DNA of 64,000 bases, taken from the NCBI GenBank assembly GCA_963789255.1, contig CAWBJW010000002.1, forward strand, positions 2,108,001 to 2,172,000, read 5' to 3'. Position 1 is the first letter of the stretch. The number at the start of each line of letters is the position of its first letter. This document shows positions 21,062-29,867 of this stretch, in pieces. A program made the translations under genes and the position numbers. This DNA is from DATARH01 sp963789255 (GTDB taxonomy: Bacteria; Pseudomonadota; Alphaproteobacteria; ATCC43930; CGMCC-115725). The notes beneath the pieces are model-generated. The model did not search any database. It worked only from the letters and a program-made list of their open reading frames with translations, and was not told the DNA's origin.

Positions 21062-22880
21062 CCGCGGCGCGATCCCGCATTTGCGGACGCGGCTGCGGCT
21101 CTTCGCCCGCAACAATGTCCGCAATAGCGAGCTTGGGCTCGTCGTGGTCGCCGCGCTGCTCAGCGTCGTCATCGCGCTTGGCGTCGCGTTGACGCGCGAG
21201 GCGGTCACCGAAATCCATCACTTCCTGTTCGGCGTTCCGTTCGACACCCATATCAGCGGCGCGGCAGAGATCGTACCCTGGCGAATCTTGGCGGTTCCGA
21301 CGCTCGGCGGGCTCGGCTATGGCCTGATCGCTTACGCTTTGTGGCGCTGGCGGCCGCGCGACATCGTCGATGCGATCGAGGCCAACGCGCTGCATGGCGG
21401 GCGCATGTCGTTGAGCGACAGCGTGCGCCTGTGCGGGCTGACCGTCCTGTCGGGCGGGGTGGGCGCCTCGGTCGGGCTGGAAGCGGCGTACACCCAGCTC
21501 GGCGCGGGCATGGCCTCGCGCGTCGGCCGGATGTTGCAATTGCGCCGCGGCGATCTTCGAATATTTGTCGGCTGCGGCGCCGCGGCGGCGATCGCCGCGG
21601 CCTTCAACGCCCCGCTCGCCGGGGCCTTTTATGCCTTCGAGCTGATCATCGGCAGCTACACGTTGGCAACCCTGGTTCCGATCGTGGTCGCGGCGGTGCT
21701 GGCAACGCTGGTCACCCGCGAGCTGTTCGGCGAGCAGCCGATCTTCATCGTCTACGACCATGTCGATCTGGCCCCCAGTCATTTCCTGATCCTCGCTGCG
21801 ATCGGGGTGGCCTCCGCCGGCCTCGCGATCGCGGCGATGCTCGGGGTCACCTATACCGAGCAATTGTCGCGCCGGCTGGCGGTTCCGACCTGGGGCCGCC
21901 CGGCCGTGGGCGGCCTTGTCCTCGGCTGCCTTGCGCTGCTTCACCCGCAAATCCTCGGCAGCGGTCACGGCGGCATCCTGGAGACCATCGCCACCGGCTC
22001 GACCGGATACCAGCTGCCGTTGCTGATCGGGCTGATCCTCGCCAAGACGATCGGATCCGCGGTATCGATCGGCACCGGCTTCCGCGGCGGCATGTTCAGC
22101 TCCTCGCTGTACCTCGGCAGCCTGTTCGGCGCGGCATGCTCGCTGATTGCCCACCGCTACCTGTCGTGGGCGCCGCCCGACGAGGCGGTGTTTGTGCTTG
22201 CCGGGATGGGCGCCGTCGCCGCCGGGGTGGTCGGCGCGCCGATGACGATGATCTTCCTGGTGCTCGAATCGACCGCCGATTTTTCGGCGACGATGGGGGT
22301 GACGGTGGCGGTCGTCATCTCGGCGCTCGTTGTCAGGCACTGGTTCGGCTACTCGTTCGCGACTTGGCGTTTCCACCTGCGCGGCGTCGCGCTGCACAGC
22401 CCGCACGACATCGGCTGGCTGCACGATCTGCGGGTGGCCAAGCTGATGCGGCTGGATTTCGCGGTGGTGCCGCCGCAGATGCCGCTCGCCGAACTGTGCC
22501 GGCAATTCCCGGCCGGCGAGGGCCGGCGGGTGTTCGTCGTCAACGAAAAAGGCCGGTATGAGGGCTATATCGACCTCGTCGAAGCGCACGGCGGCGAATT
22601 GCTCGAAGGCGCCGACCACCTGACGGCAAGCGACCTGGCGCACGGCGCCGAGCATTTCCTGACCCCGGGCCAGCCGGTGCGCGAAACCCTCGATCTGTTC
22701 ATCGCCTCGGCCGCCGAGGTTCTGGCCGTGGTCGACAATCCGCACGACCGCCGCGTGCTGGGCTATCTGAGCGAGGCCTACGCGCTGCGCCGTTATTACC
22801 GCGAGCTCGAGGCCCGGCACCGTGAAGAGATCGGTGACGAAGGGCTGTTCAACCCGACGCACGCCCCCGGCGAGGACTGA
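21048..22880 (+). CDS. ClC-family chloride channel/transporter with C-terminal CBS domains
   Basis: Inner-membrane chloride channel or H+/Cl- exchanger, 610 residues. The membrane domain spans about residues 25-430. The anion-path segments are GGVGASVGLEAAYTQLG (gating glutamate retained, the usual GREGP altered), GSGHGGILETIATGS, and GTGFRGGMFSSSLYLGSLFG. The cytoplasmic tail (about 445-590) has two CBS-like halves, including LMRLDFAVVPPQMPLAELC and VLAVVDNPHDRRVLGYLSEAYALRRYY. The assigned GTG start at 21048 lies inside the arm of an inverted repeat, and no better ATG is nearby, so the true start could be slightly downstream (a TTG at 21081) or upstream after an indel. The ion selectivity is inferred from the family. 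Confidence 0.85.
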   Translation: MSGERRGAIPHLRTRLRLFARNNVRNSELGLVVVAALLSVVIALGVALTREAVTEIHHFLFGVPFDTHISGAAEIVPWRILAVPTLGGLGYGLIAYALWRWRPRDIVDAIEANALHGGRMSLSDSVRLCGLTVLSGGVGASVGLEAAYTQLGAGMASRVGRMLQLRRGDLRIFVGCGAAAAIAAAFNAPLAGAFYAFELIIGSYTLATLVPIVVAAVLATLVTRELFGEQPIFIVYDHVDLAPSHFLILAAIGVASAGLAIAAMLGVTYTEQLSRRLAVPTWGRPAVGGLVLGCLALLHPQILGSGHGGILETIATGSTGYQLPLLIGLILAKTIGSAVSIGTGFRGGMFSSSLYLGSLFGAACSLIAHRYLSWAPPDEAVFVLAGMGAVAAGVVGAPMTMIFLVLESTADFSATMGVTVAVVISALVVRHWFGYSFATWRFHLRGVALHSPHDIGWLHDLRVAKLMRLDFAVVPPQMPLAELCRQFPAGEGRRVFVVNEKGRYEGYIDLVEAHGGELLEGADHLTASDLAHGAEHFLTPGQPVRETLDLFIASAAEVLAVVDNPHDRRVLGYLSEAYALRRYYRELEARHREEIGDEGLFNPTHAPGED

Positions 22881-22986
22881 TCCGACCGCGCCGACCCGAT
22901 GGCGCTGGACTGTCATCGCGATGTGACAATTCGCCATCGGCCAAGGATAGGCTGTCAAGATTGGCGTCGGCTGCTATGATCATTCG

Positions 22987-24675
22987 ATGATTGGCCGCCA
23001 ATTTCTGGTTCTCGGTTCGCTTCTGTTGTGTTTGTTCGCCGGCTCGCCGGGCGCGGCCGAGGATCCGCCAGTGTTGCTGGTCGGGCGGGTCAGCGTCATC
23101 GAGGGTAGTGTCGCGGTCCGCCCAGCCGTGCGCCTTCAGCCGACGGGCTTGGCCGCGGGGGGTGGCGAGTGGACCGATTCGGCGGTCAACGACCCGGTCG
23201 CTTCCGGCATGTCGGTGCGGACCGCTGCTCAGGGCCGCGCCGTCCTGCGCATCGGCACCGAGACGATCGCGCTGGCGCCCGCTACCGAGCTCGATCTGGT
23301 GCAGCTCGACGCCGGCGGAACCCGGCTCGTGCTGCAGCGGGGCCGGATCGGCGTCCGGCTTTCCCGGCTCGCTCCGGCGCGCGCCATCGAGATCGATATT
23401 CCGCGCGGCGCGGTTCGGCTGTCGAGCGGGGGCGAATACGACATCACCGCGGGCGACGCGGCGATGCCCGCCCGGATTGCGGTCTTCGACGGCCGCGCCC
23501 GCTTTGTTGGCAAGGGACTCGACACCACCGTCGCGGCCGGCTCGGCGAGTGTGCTGAGCGGCGCCGCCCCGGTTGTGGCAAGCCGCGACGGCGCGGCCGC
23601 CGACGGCTTTGTCGCGTGGTGGCGGCCGGCGGGCGCCGCCGATGCGGCCTCGCCGACGCTGCGCTACGTCTCCGCCGAGATGACCGGATACCATGCGCTT
23701 GACGGCTACGGCACCTGGGAAACCGTTGACGGCTACGGCTCAGTGTGGTTTCCGCAGACGCTACCCGACGATTGGGCGCCCTACCGCGCCGGCCATTGGC
23801 GCTGGATCGCACCCTGGGGCTGGAGCTGGATCGACGATATGCCGTGGGGCTTTGCCCCGTCGCATTACGGCCGCTGGGCGCGGATCCGCCAGTTGGACCC
23901 GTTGGATCCGGCGGCTCCCGACCTCGGGGACGGCACGTCCGATGGACCAAAGGGGCTGGCCGCGCGGGGGGAGCGCTGGGGATGGGTGCCGGGCAGGCTC
24001 GTCGCCCACCCGGTTTACATGCCCGCTTGCGTGGCCTTTCTTGGTACTGCCGGGATCGGCCTCAGCTATCCTGATGCAATCGGGCCGGCAGTGGCGTGGT
24101 TTCCGCTCGCCCCGGGCGAAGCTTATTGGCCTGGCTATACCAGCGACCTCGACGCGATCCGCCGGATCAATCAGGGCGCGGCCGGCGATGTCGCGGCGAT
24201 CGGCCCCGGCGTTGACGGGAACCTGCCCGCCGCTATCGTCAACGGCGATTACCGCAACCGGCGCTTTGCCAGCGTCGTGCCGCGCGCGGTGTTCACCGGC
24301 GGCCGGCCGGTCGCGCCGGCGCTGCTTCGGCTGCCCGGGGAGCGGCTCGACGACGCGCCGCTGCTGGGGGGATCGCCGCAGATCGCGCCGGCCCCGCCGC
24401 CTGCCGTCGCGGTGGCGACGGCCGCGCGGCCGCGCTGGGCCCGCGCGATGCGGTCCCTCGCCCGCATCATGCCGCGGCGCGGGCGGCTGAGCCTCGCGGC
24501 GCGGGCGGTCCGCGTCCGCCGGGCACAGGCGCGCGTGGCCACACTGGCACTGATCGGGCATTCCCGCTGGCCGGGCGCGCGCCTGGCGCGGCCGCGCATC
24601 ATCGCCGCCGCGGCCTCGCGCACCTTGCATCTGCGACTACACCTAGCCGCCGCCCATCGTGCATTGACGCGCTGA
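22987..24675 (+). CDS. secreted FecR-domain protein with Trp/Gly-rich repeats
   Basis: Exported protein of 562 residues, function unknown. A Sec signal peptide (FLVLGSLLLCLFAGSPGAAA-like, ending near residue 24) precedes a FecR-type beta domain (about 30-175) with VGRVSVIEGSVAVRP and LQRGRIGVRLSRL. From about residue 235 comes a tryptophan- and glycine-rich segment of the DUF6600 kind: DGYGTWETVDGYGSVWFPQ, APYRAGHWRWIAPWGWSWI and WGFAPSHYGRWA. A later copy-like part has RWGWVPGRLVAHPVYMP. The C-terminus is very basic and Arg/Ala-rich. It follows ClC by 106 bases. Such proteins are thought to act in the envelope, but no specific role is visible. It converges on a pgm remnant. Confidence 0.7.
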   Translation: MIGRQFLVLGSLLLCLFAGSPGAAEDPPVLLVGRVSVIEGSVAVRPAVRLQPTGLAAGGGEWTDSAVNDPVASGMSVRTAAQGRAVLRIGTETIALAPATELDLVQLDAGGTRLVLQRGRIGVRLSRLAPARAIEIDIPRGAVRLSSGGEYDITAGDAAMPARIAVFDGRARFVGKGLDTTVAAGSASVLSGAAPVVASRDGAAADGFVAWWRPAGAADAASPTLRYVSAEMTGYHALDGYGTWETVDGYGSVWFPQTLPDDWAPYRAGHWRWIAPWGWSWIDDMPWGFAPSHYGRWARIRQLDPLDPAAPDLGDGTSDGPKGLAARGERWGWVPGRLVAHPVYMPACVAFLGTAGIGLSYPDAIGPAVAWFPLAPGEAYWPGYTSDLDAIRRINQGAAGDVAAIGPGVDGNLPAAIVNGDYRNRRFASVVPRAVFTGGRPVAPALLRLPGERLDDAPLLGGSPQIAPAPPPAVAVATAARPRWARAMRSLARIMPRRGRLSLAARAVRVRRAQARVATLALIGHSRWPGARLARPRIIAAAASRTLHLRLHLAAAHRALTR

Positions 24676-24719
24676 TCTTTCCCCGCGGCGCCAGCTTAGC
24701 TAGGCACAATCTCCGGCCG

Positions 24720-25372
24720 CTAGGCGGGTGCCGTCAGCGCGGCACCGACGATGGCCTCTGCCTCCACCAGGATACGGCGCAGATGATCCGCTCCCTGAAA
24801 GCTCTCGGCATAGATCTCGTAGATGTCTTCGGTGCCGGACGGGCGCGCGGCAAACCATCCGCTCGCGGCAATCACCTTCAGACCGCCGATCGGCGCGCCG
24901 TTCCCGGGGGCCTGTGTGAGGATGCTCTGGATTTTTTCGCCAGCCAACTCCGCCGACGGTATCTGCTCGGGCGAAAGCTGCGCCAGTTTCTGTTTTTGCT
25001 CCGCGGTCGCCGGCGCCTCGACACGATCGTAGACAGGGTCGCCGAACTCGCGCACGAGCTCACGATAGATTTCGCCGGGATCGGGCGCCAGCAACCCGGC
25101 GCTTTTGCTGACGATGCCATGCCGATCGTGGTCGGTATCGCAGGCGAAGGCGATGTCGAAGCGATCCTTGAGGCCGATCAGGCTCTGCATGGCGTAGGAC
25201 GAGGACGGATCCATGCGGATCCGACCGTCCCAATCGACCGTCATGAAGCGGAAGGTCGGATCGACGATTTCGTTCACGACCGTGAGATTCAACCCATAGC
25301 GCTCGCCAATCGGGCCCCAATAGTGCACTCCGGCGCCGCCAAGCGGATCGACGCCCATAGCGATGTTCGCGC
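24720..25372 (-). pseudogene. pgm: phosphoglucomutase remnant with internal deletion and missing N-terminus
   Basis: Shows two blocks of alpha-D-phosphohexomutase. The middle block has MGVDPLGGAGVHYWGPIGER, DPTFRFMTVDWDGRIRMDPS and the metal loop ACDTDHDRHGIVSKSAGLL. The C-terminal block has PGEIYRELVREFGDPVYDR and ASGWFAARPSGTEDIYEIY, the phosphate-binding loop. They are fused at LLAPD-PGEIY with about 120 residues missing in frame, including the sugar-binding GGEES loop. The N-terminal domain with the catalytic phosphoserine (TASHNP) is absent; upstream of about 25372 the open frame is unrelated. It cannot be an active mutase. No internal stop has arisen, so decay may be recent, or the deletions may be assembly collapses. 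Confidence 0.8.
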
Positions 25373-25758
25373 CGCGGATCGGGCCTGGCGGCCCGCATCG
25401 TACCGGTTCCTGACCCAATGTTGCCGTCAACGCTGTTACCCCGGCCAAGCCGCCGAGCTGCATCGTTTCGACCGCCGTGCTCTGGTATTGGGCGCTCAAC
25501 TCCGCGGCCAACCCGACAAGGATCTGCGGCGACGTGCGGCAACCGGCGCGAGCGCTGGAGAAAGGCCTTGATACTGCCACATGGCAATGTGCTCGACGTG
25601 ACCAGCCGGGTCTGTCGTCCTCCGACCTGCTTCGGTTGGCTCGGTACGTCAAATGCATAATTTCCGACGCTTGCATTCTGGAACAAATCGTGTACGATGG
25701 TGTTCTGCCACGCGTTGCGCGGCCTTGCCCGGTGTGGAATAACGGAGGGAGCGGAACT
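25373..25758. other. 386-bp region between pgm remnant and recA
   Basis: No gene recognised. Frames are open on both strands but match no family I know. The last 90 bases carry the likely recA promoter and a GAAC-containing site. The region may include further degraded sequence from the lost N-terminal part of pgm or a neighbour. Confidence 0.4.
25671..25698 (+). promoter_or_regulatory. possible recA promoter with a LexA-like half-match
   Basis: TTGCAT (25671) and TACGAT (25693) are 16 bases apart. GAAC-N7-GTAC (25681-25695) falls between and over them. Alphaproteobacterial LexA boxes are GTTC-N7-GTTC or its complement, so the second half here deviates. The placement over the promoter upstream of recA is suggestive only. 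Confidence 0.3.
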
Positions 25759-26826
25759 ATGCAGACCGCGTTGCGCCTTTTGGACAAGGACATGATGGAC
25801 AAGCAGCGGGCTTTGGATGCCGCCCTCTCGCAGATCGAGCGCGCCTTTGGCAAGGGTTCGATCATGAAGCTCGGCTCGCGCGAGGCGGCCTCCGATATCG
25901 ACGTCATCTCCACCGGCTCCTTGGGCCTCGACATCGCACTTGGTATCGGCGGCCTGCCGCGCGGCCGGGTCGTCGAGATCTACGGCCCGGAAAGCTCGGG
26001 CAAGACGACGCTCGCCTTGCATGTCATCGCCGAGGCGCAGAAAGGCGGCGGCACCTGCGCCTTTATCGACGCCGAGCATGCGCTCGACCCGCCCTATGCC
26101 AAGAAGCTCGGGGTCGATATCGACAATCTCTTGATCTCGCAGCCCGATGCCGGCGAACAGGCGCTCGAGATCGCCGATACGCTGGTGCGTTCCGGGGCGA
26201 TCGACGTGCTCGTCGTCGATTCGGTCGCGGCATTGGTGCCGCGCGCCGAACTCGAAGGCGAGATGGGCGACAGCCACATGGGGCTGCATGCGCGCCTGAT
26301 GAGCCAGGCCTTGCGCAAGCTCACCGGCTCGATCTCGCGCTCGCGCACGATGGTCGTCTTCATCAACCAGATCCGCATGAAGATCGGCGTCATGTTCGGC
26401 AATCCGGAAACGACGACCGGCGGCCAGGCGCTCAAATTCTATGCGTCGGTCAGGCTCGACATCCGCCGCATCGGCGCGATCAAGGAGCGCGACCAGGTGA
26501 TCGGCAACCAGACCCGGATCAAGGTGGTCAAGAACAAGATGGCGCCGCCGTTCAAGGTCGTCGATTTTGACATCATGTATGGCGAGGGCATCTCCAAGCG
26601 CGGTGAGCTGATCGACCTCGGCGTGCAGGCCGGCGTCGTCGAGAAATCGGGCTCATGGTTCTCCTATGACGGCCAGCGGATCGGGCAGGGGCGCGAAAAC
26701 GCCAAGCTTTATCTGAAGGATCATTGCGAGGTCGGCGACCTGATCGAGCGCGCGATCCGCGGCAATGCCGGCCTCGTCGCCGATGCGATGATGGCCGCGC
26801 CCGGCGACATTGCCGCGGAGGAATAG
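25759..26826 (+). CDS. recA: RecA recombinase
   Basis: DNA strand-exchange ATPase and SOS co-protease, 355 residues. The ATG at 25759 follows GGAGGGAG by eight bases. The core has DAALSQIERAFGKGSIMKLG, Walker A GPESSGKTT (about residues 76-84), Walker B LLVVDSVAAL-like VLVVDSVAALVP, loop L1 EGEMGDSHMGLHARLMSQAL and loop L2 FGNPETTTGGQALKFYASVR. One oddity is HALDPPYAKKLGV, where the family nearly always has Val or Ile for the second proline; this could be a real substitution or a base error. It is monocistronic here, with no recX downstream. Confidence 0.98.
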   Translation: MQTALRLLDKDMMDKQRALDAALSQIERAFGKGSIMKLGSREAASDIDVISTGSLGLDIALGIGGLPRGRVVEIYGPESSGKTTLALHVIAEAQKGGGTCAFIDAEHALDPPYAKKLGVDIDNLLISQPDAGEQALEIADTLVRSGAIDVLVVDSVAALVPRAELEGEMGDSHMGLHARLMSQALRKLTGSISRSRTMVVFINQIRMKIGVMFGNPETTTGGQALKFYASVRLDIRRIGAIKERDQVIGNQTRIKVVKNKMAPPFKVVDFDIMYGEGISKRGELIDLGVQAGVVEKSGSWFSYDGQRIGQGRENAKLYLKDHCEVGDLIERAIRGNAGLVADAMMAAPGDIAAEE

Positions 26827-27030
26827 GCTCCGGCATGGTCCGGCCGGCGCGCGGGGAATGATATTAACGACCCGACAACCATTCCCACGCTACTCCTTCG
26901 AGCCATGCCCGCAGCGCGTTTGCGAGGAACGGACCCTTTCTGCTCGTCGCCCCGGTGTTCGCCGGGACGACACGCGAAGGCGTGTCCGCCCGAGCCGTGC
27001 CGATAGCCGCCGACCGGAGCCGAGATCGCG

Positions 27031-28266
27031 ATGCGCAGAGCTCAGGTTCCCACGATAATCTACGCGGTTGCGGCCGTCGCGGCGCTTTACGGCTGGGCGG
27101 TTTTCGCGCTGACCCCGACGTACCCGGGGTCCATCGGACTGAACCTGAACGCGCTCGGCACCGACTGGATGGTCTTCTACAGCGGCGCTCGGTGGTTTTT
27201 GGACGGAAACCTCGGCTCGCTGTTTGACGGCGAGCGGTTCACGGCCTACCTCAATGCCACCTTTGCGGGTTCTCTGTCGCAGCCGATGCCGTTCCGCCCG
27301 TGGCTCTACCCGCCGCATTACCTGCTGGCGATGCTGCCGTTCGGCGCGCTGCCCTTCCTCGTCTCCTATGTCGCGTTCCAGTTGGCGAGCGCCATGCTGC
27401 TCGCGGCCACGCTGTGGTTCGGCGCCGAGCGGACGAACGTGCGGCCCCTGGTCATCGGCGCCGCGCTGCTCGGTCCGGCGGCAGCGATCAACGCCGGCAT
27501 GGGGCAGAACGCCTTTTTGACCGCGGCGCTGCTGGTCGGCGGCTTTCGCGTGTTGCGGGCGCGCCCCGCGCTCGGCGGCGCGATCCTTGGCACGCTGACG
27601 TTGAAGCCGCAATTCTGGCTGCTGGTTCCGGTGGCGCTCGCTGCCGGGCGCGAGTGGAAGGCGCTCGCGTCGTCGATCCTTGCGGCCGCAGGACTGGTGC
27701 TCGCCAGCGTCGCGGTGTTCGGCATCGATGCGTGGCGACACTGGATCGATCTGGTCTTCGGCAGCGACGCCAATGCCAACGCGAAATGGCTCCAATTCAT
27801 CAGAATGTGGGGCGACAGCATCTATGCCTGCCTGGTCTCAGGCGGCGCACCGGAAAGCCTGGCGAAGGCCGCGCAAGCCGCCGGCACGATCCTCGGTGGC
27901 GGGCTGGTCTACGCCGCCTTCCGCCTGCGTTTGCCGGGCGACCAGAAAATCGCCGTGCTGCTCGCCGCCAGCATCCTCGCCGCCCCGCATTCGTCAATTT
28001 ACGAAACGGTGTTGCTCGCGGTCGCGGCGGCGCTGTGGAGCGCGGAGGCAGCGCAATGCGGTACCTCGCTTGCAAAATGGACGCTGGCGCTCGCGTTATG
28101 GCTGACGCCGCTGTTCAACCCGCCGCTGGTTTCGCCGCTCGGCCGGCTGACGCCGGTGCTGATCCTGGGATTTATCGGTATGACGATCGCCGCGGCCGAT
28201 CGTCCGGTCGGCTTGCGCCGAGAGGCAGTGCTGAGCGCACCCGGCGCGCGGGCGATCGAGGAATAG
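27031..28266 (+). CDS. GT87-type (DUF2029) integral membrane mannosyltransferase-like protein
   Basis: Polytopic inner-membrane protein of 411 residues with about ten hydrophobic segments. The first external loop contains GTDWMVFYSGARWFLDGNL followed by SLFDGERFTAYLNATF, the arrangement seen in glycosyltransferase family 87, where an acidic residue in this loop is catalytic. A later loop has LTLKPQFWLLVPVALA, the conserved KPQ segment. Such enzymes add a sugar from a polyprenyl-phosphate donor to lipids or proteins outside the cytoplasm. It ends 6 bases before a second polytopic gene, so the two are probably one transcript. The acceptor is unknown. Confidence 0.75.
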   Translation: MRRAQVPTIIYAVAAVAALYGWAVFALTPTYPGSIGLNLNALGTDWMVFYSGARWFLDGNLGSLFDGERFTAYLNATFAGSLSQPMPFRPWLYPPHYLLAMLPFGALPFLVSYVAFQLASAMLLAATLWFGAERTNVRPLVIGAALLGPAAAINAGMGQNAFLTAALLVGGFRVLRARPALGGAILGTLTLKPQFWLLVPVALAAGREWKALASSILAAAGLVLASVAVFGIDAWRHWIDLVFGSDANANAKWLQFIRMWGDSIYACLVSGGAPESLAKAAQAAGTILGGGLVYAAFRLRLPGDQKIAVLLAASILAAPHSSIYETVLLAVAAALWSAEAAQCGTSLAKWTLALALWLTPLFNPPLVSPLGRLTPVLILGFIGMTIAAADRPVGLRREAVLSAPGARAIEE

Positions 28267-28272
28267 CCTGCC

Positions 28273-29772
28273 GTGAGCCATTCCGAGATCCGCCGTCTTC
28301 CGTTCAACATTGCGGTGGACCGGCTCATCCCGTCCTGGCCGCTAATTCTCGGCCTGGCGGCTTTCGGCCGTCTGCTCGCCGAGCGGATGGCGCTGCTCAA
28401 CGACCCCGACACCTACCTCCACATTGCGGCCGGCCGTTGGATTTTGGCGCACGGCGCGCTGCCGCTGCACGACCCGTTCTCGCACAGCATGCCGGGAGCG
28501 AGGTGGATTTCCACCGAATGGCTGGCGCAGATCATCCTTGCCGCGGTCTACGATAATTTCGGCTGGGGCGGCGTCATCCTGCTCACCGCTGCGTGCGTTG
28601 CGCTCGCCGTGGGGTTGCTGACCCATTTCCTGCTGCGGCGGTTCGAGCCGCTGCCGGCGCTGATCGCGACAATCGCCGCCGCCGCCCTACTCGAACCGCA
28701 CGCCCTGGCCCGGCCGCATATCTTGGCCTTGCCGCTCTTGGTGCTGTGGGCCGGGCTGCTGCTCGCCGCGCGCGACGCCGATCGTCCGCCGCCGTTCGCC
28801 GCCCTCCCGGTGCTGGTGCTGTGGGCCAACCTGCACGGCAGCTATTTGTTCGGCCCGGCGCTCGCCGTCTTCCTCGGCGGCGAGGCGGTGCTGCAGCCGG
28901 GTCCCGGCCGCTCGCGCCGGGCCGAGGGGCGCCTGTGGGGTGCTTTCATACTCGCCGCGGCCGTTGCCGCGCTGCTGACGCCCTACGGTATCGCCGGCCC
29001 GATACAGCTGATCCGGCTGATGCAGATGCCGGCGTTGCAAACGACCTTCGCCGAATGGCTGAGCCCCGATTTCCAGAAATCGCCGGCGCTCGAAATGTGG
29101 ATCTTGGGAGTGATCTTCGTCGGCTTCGCGACAGGCGTGCGCCTGCCGCCGACGCGGCTGTTGCTACTCCTCGGCCTCGTTCATATGACGCTTCAGCATG
29201 TGCGGCACGAGGATGTTCTCGCCATCGTCGGGCCGCTCGCGGTGGCAGCCCCGCTCGGTCGCACCCTTGCCGCCTTCACCGCACAGCCGACGCCGTCGCG
29301 GCTGGCAGCGTGGTTCGCCCGCCTGGCGCGGCCGCCCGCAATCCCGGCGGTCATGCTGACCCTCGCGGTTGCCGCCGCGCTCGCCCTGCCGACGGCGCTG
29401 CGTCCTATTATCCGCATCGAGGATGCGGTGACCCCCGGCGCCGCGCTCGCGGCGGCAAAGCGGCTTGGCCTTTCGGGGCCGGTCCTCAACAGCGAGGGGT
29501 TCGGCGGCTACCTGATCTTTCGCGGCGTGCCGAGCTTTATCGACGGCCGGGTCGAGATGTATGGCAACGCCTTTGTGGCGAAGGCTTACGAGGCTGAGAA
29601 TGGCAACAAAACGGTGTTGAACGAGCTGCTCGCCCGCTATCATATCGCCTGGACGCTGCTCATGCCCTCGGTCGGCGCTGTTCTCGTGATGGACCATCTA
29701 CCCGGCTGGCAACGGGTTTATGCGGACCAACGCGCGGTGATCTACCGGCGCATCGCCGCTGACCAACGCTGA
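28273..29772 (+). CDS. polytopic membrane protein, glycosyltransferase-C-like
   Basis: 499 residues with about eleven hydrophobic helices and a soluble C-terminal tail. The first extracytoplasmic loop carries NDPDTYLHIAAGRWILAHG followed by HDPFSHSMPGARWISTEWLA, an Asp-rich loop like those of GT-C (ArnT/PMT-like) transferases. The tail (VLNSEGFGGYLIFRGVPSF, IDGRVEMYGNAFVAKAYE) matches a group of uncharacterised bacterial membrane proteins I know only by pattern. It starts with GTG 6 bases after the GT87-like gene, so they probably work on the same glycoconjugate. No enzymatic activity can be assigned. Confidence 0.65.
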   Translation: MSHSEIRRLPFNIAVDRLIPSWPLILGLAAFGRLLAERMALLNDPDTYLHIAAGRWILAHGALPLHDPFSHSMPGARWISTEWLAQIILAAVYDNFGWGGVILLTAACVALAVGLLTHFLLRRFEPLPALIATIAAAALLEPHALARPHILALPLLVLWAGLLLAARDADRPPPFAALPVLVLWANLHGSYLFGPALAVFLGGEAVLQPGPGRSRRAEGRLWGAFILAAAVAALLTPYGIAGPIQLIRLMQMPALQTTFAEWLSPDFQKSPALEMWILGVIFVGFATGVRLPPTRLLLLLGLVHMTLQHVRHEDVLAIVGPLAVAAPLGRTLAAFTAQPTPSRLAAWFARLARPPAIPAVMLTLAVAAALALPTALRPIIRIEDAVTPGAALAAAKRLGLSGPVLNSEGFGGYLIFRGVPSFIDGRVEMYGNAFVAKAYEAENGNKTVLNELLARYHIAWTLLMPSVGAVLVMDHLPGWQRVYADQRAVIYRRIAADQR

Positions 29773-29867
29773 GCCGCCGATCCGAGAAAGCCGGACCGCG
29801 ATCGCGGCGACCGCGAGAAATGCGCGCTGCCTCTTGCATGGCGAGGCGGAACCCCCACAATCGGTGC

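Noticed and set aside
20988..22958. Long minus-strand open frame opposite the ClC gene
   Set aside because: Arg/Gly/His-rich composition without domain features; a shadow of the ClC frame.
25681..25705. GAAC and GTTC at the two ends of a 25-base stretch upstream of recA as a LexA palindrome
   Set aside because: The spacing is 17 bases, not the 7 expected. Only the weaker GAAC-N7-GTAC reading was kept, at low confidence.
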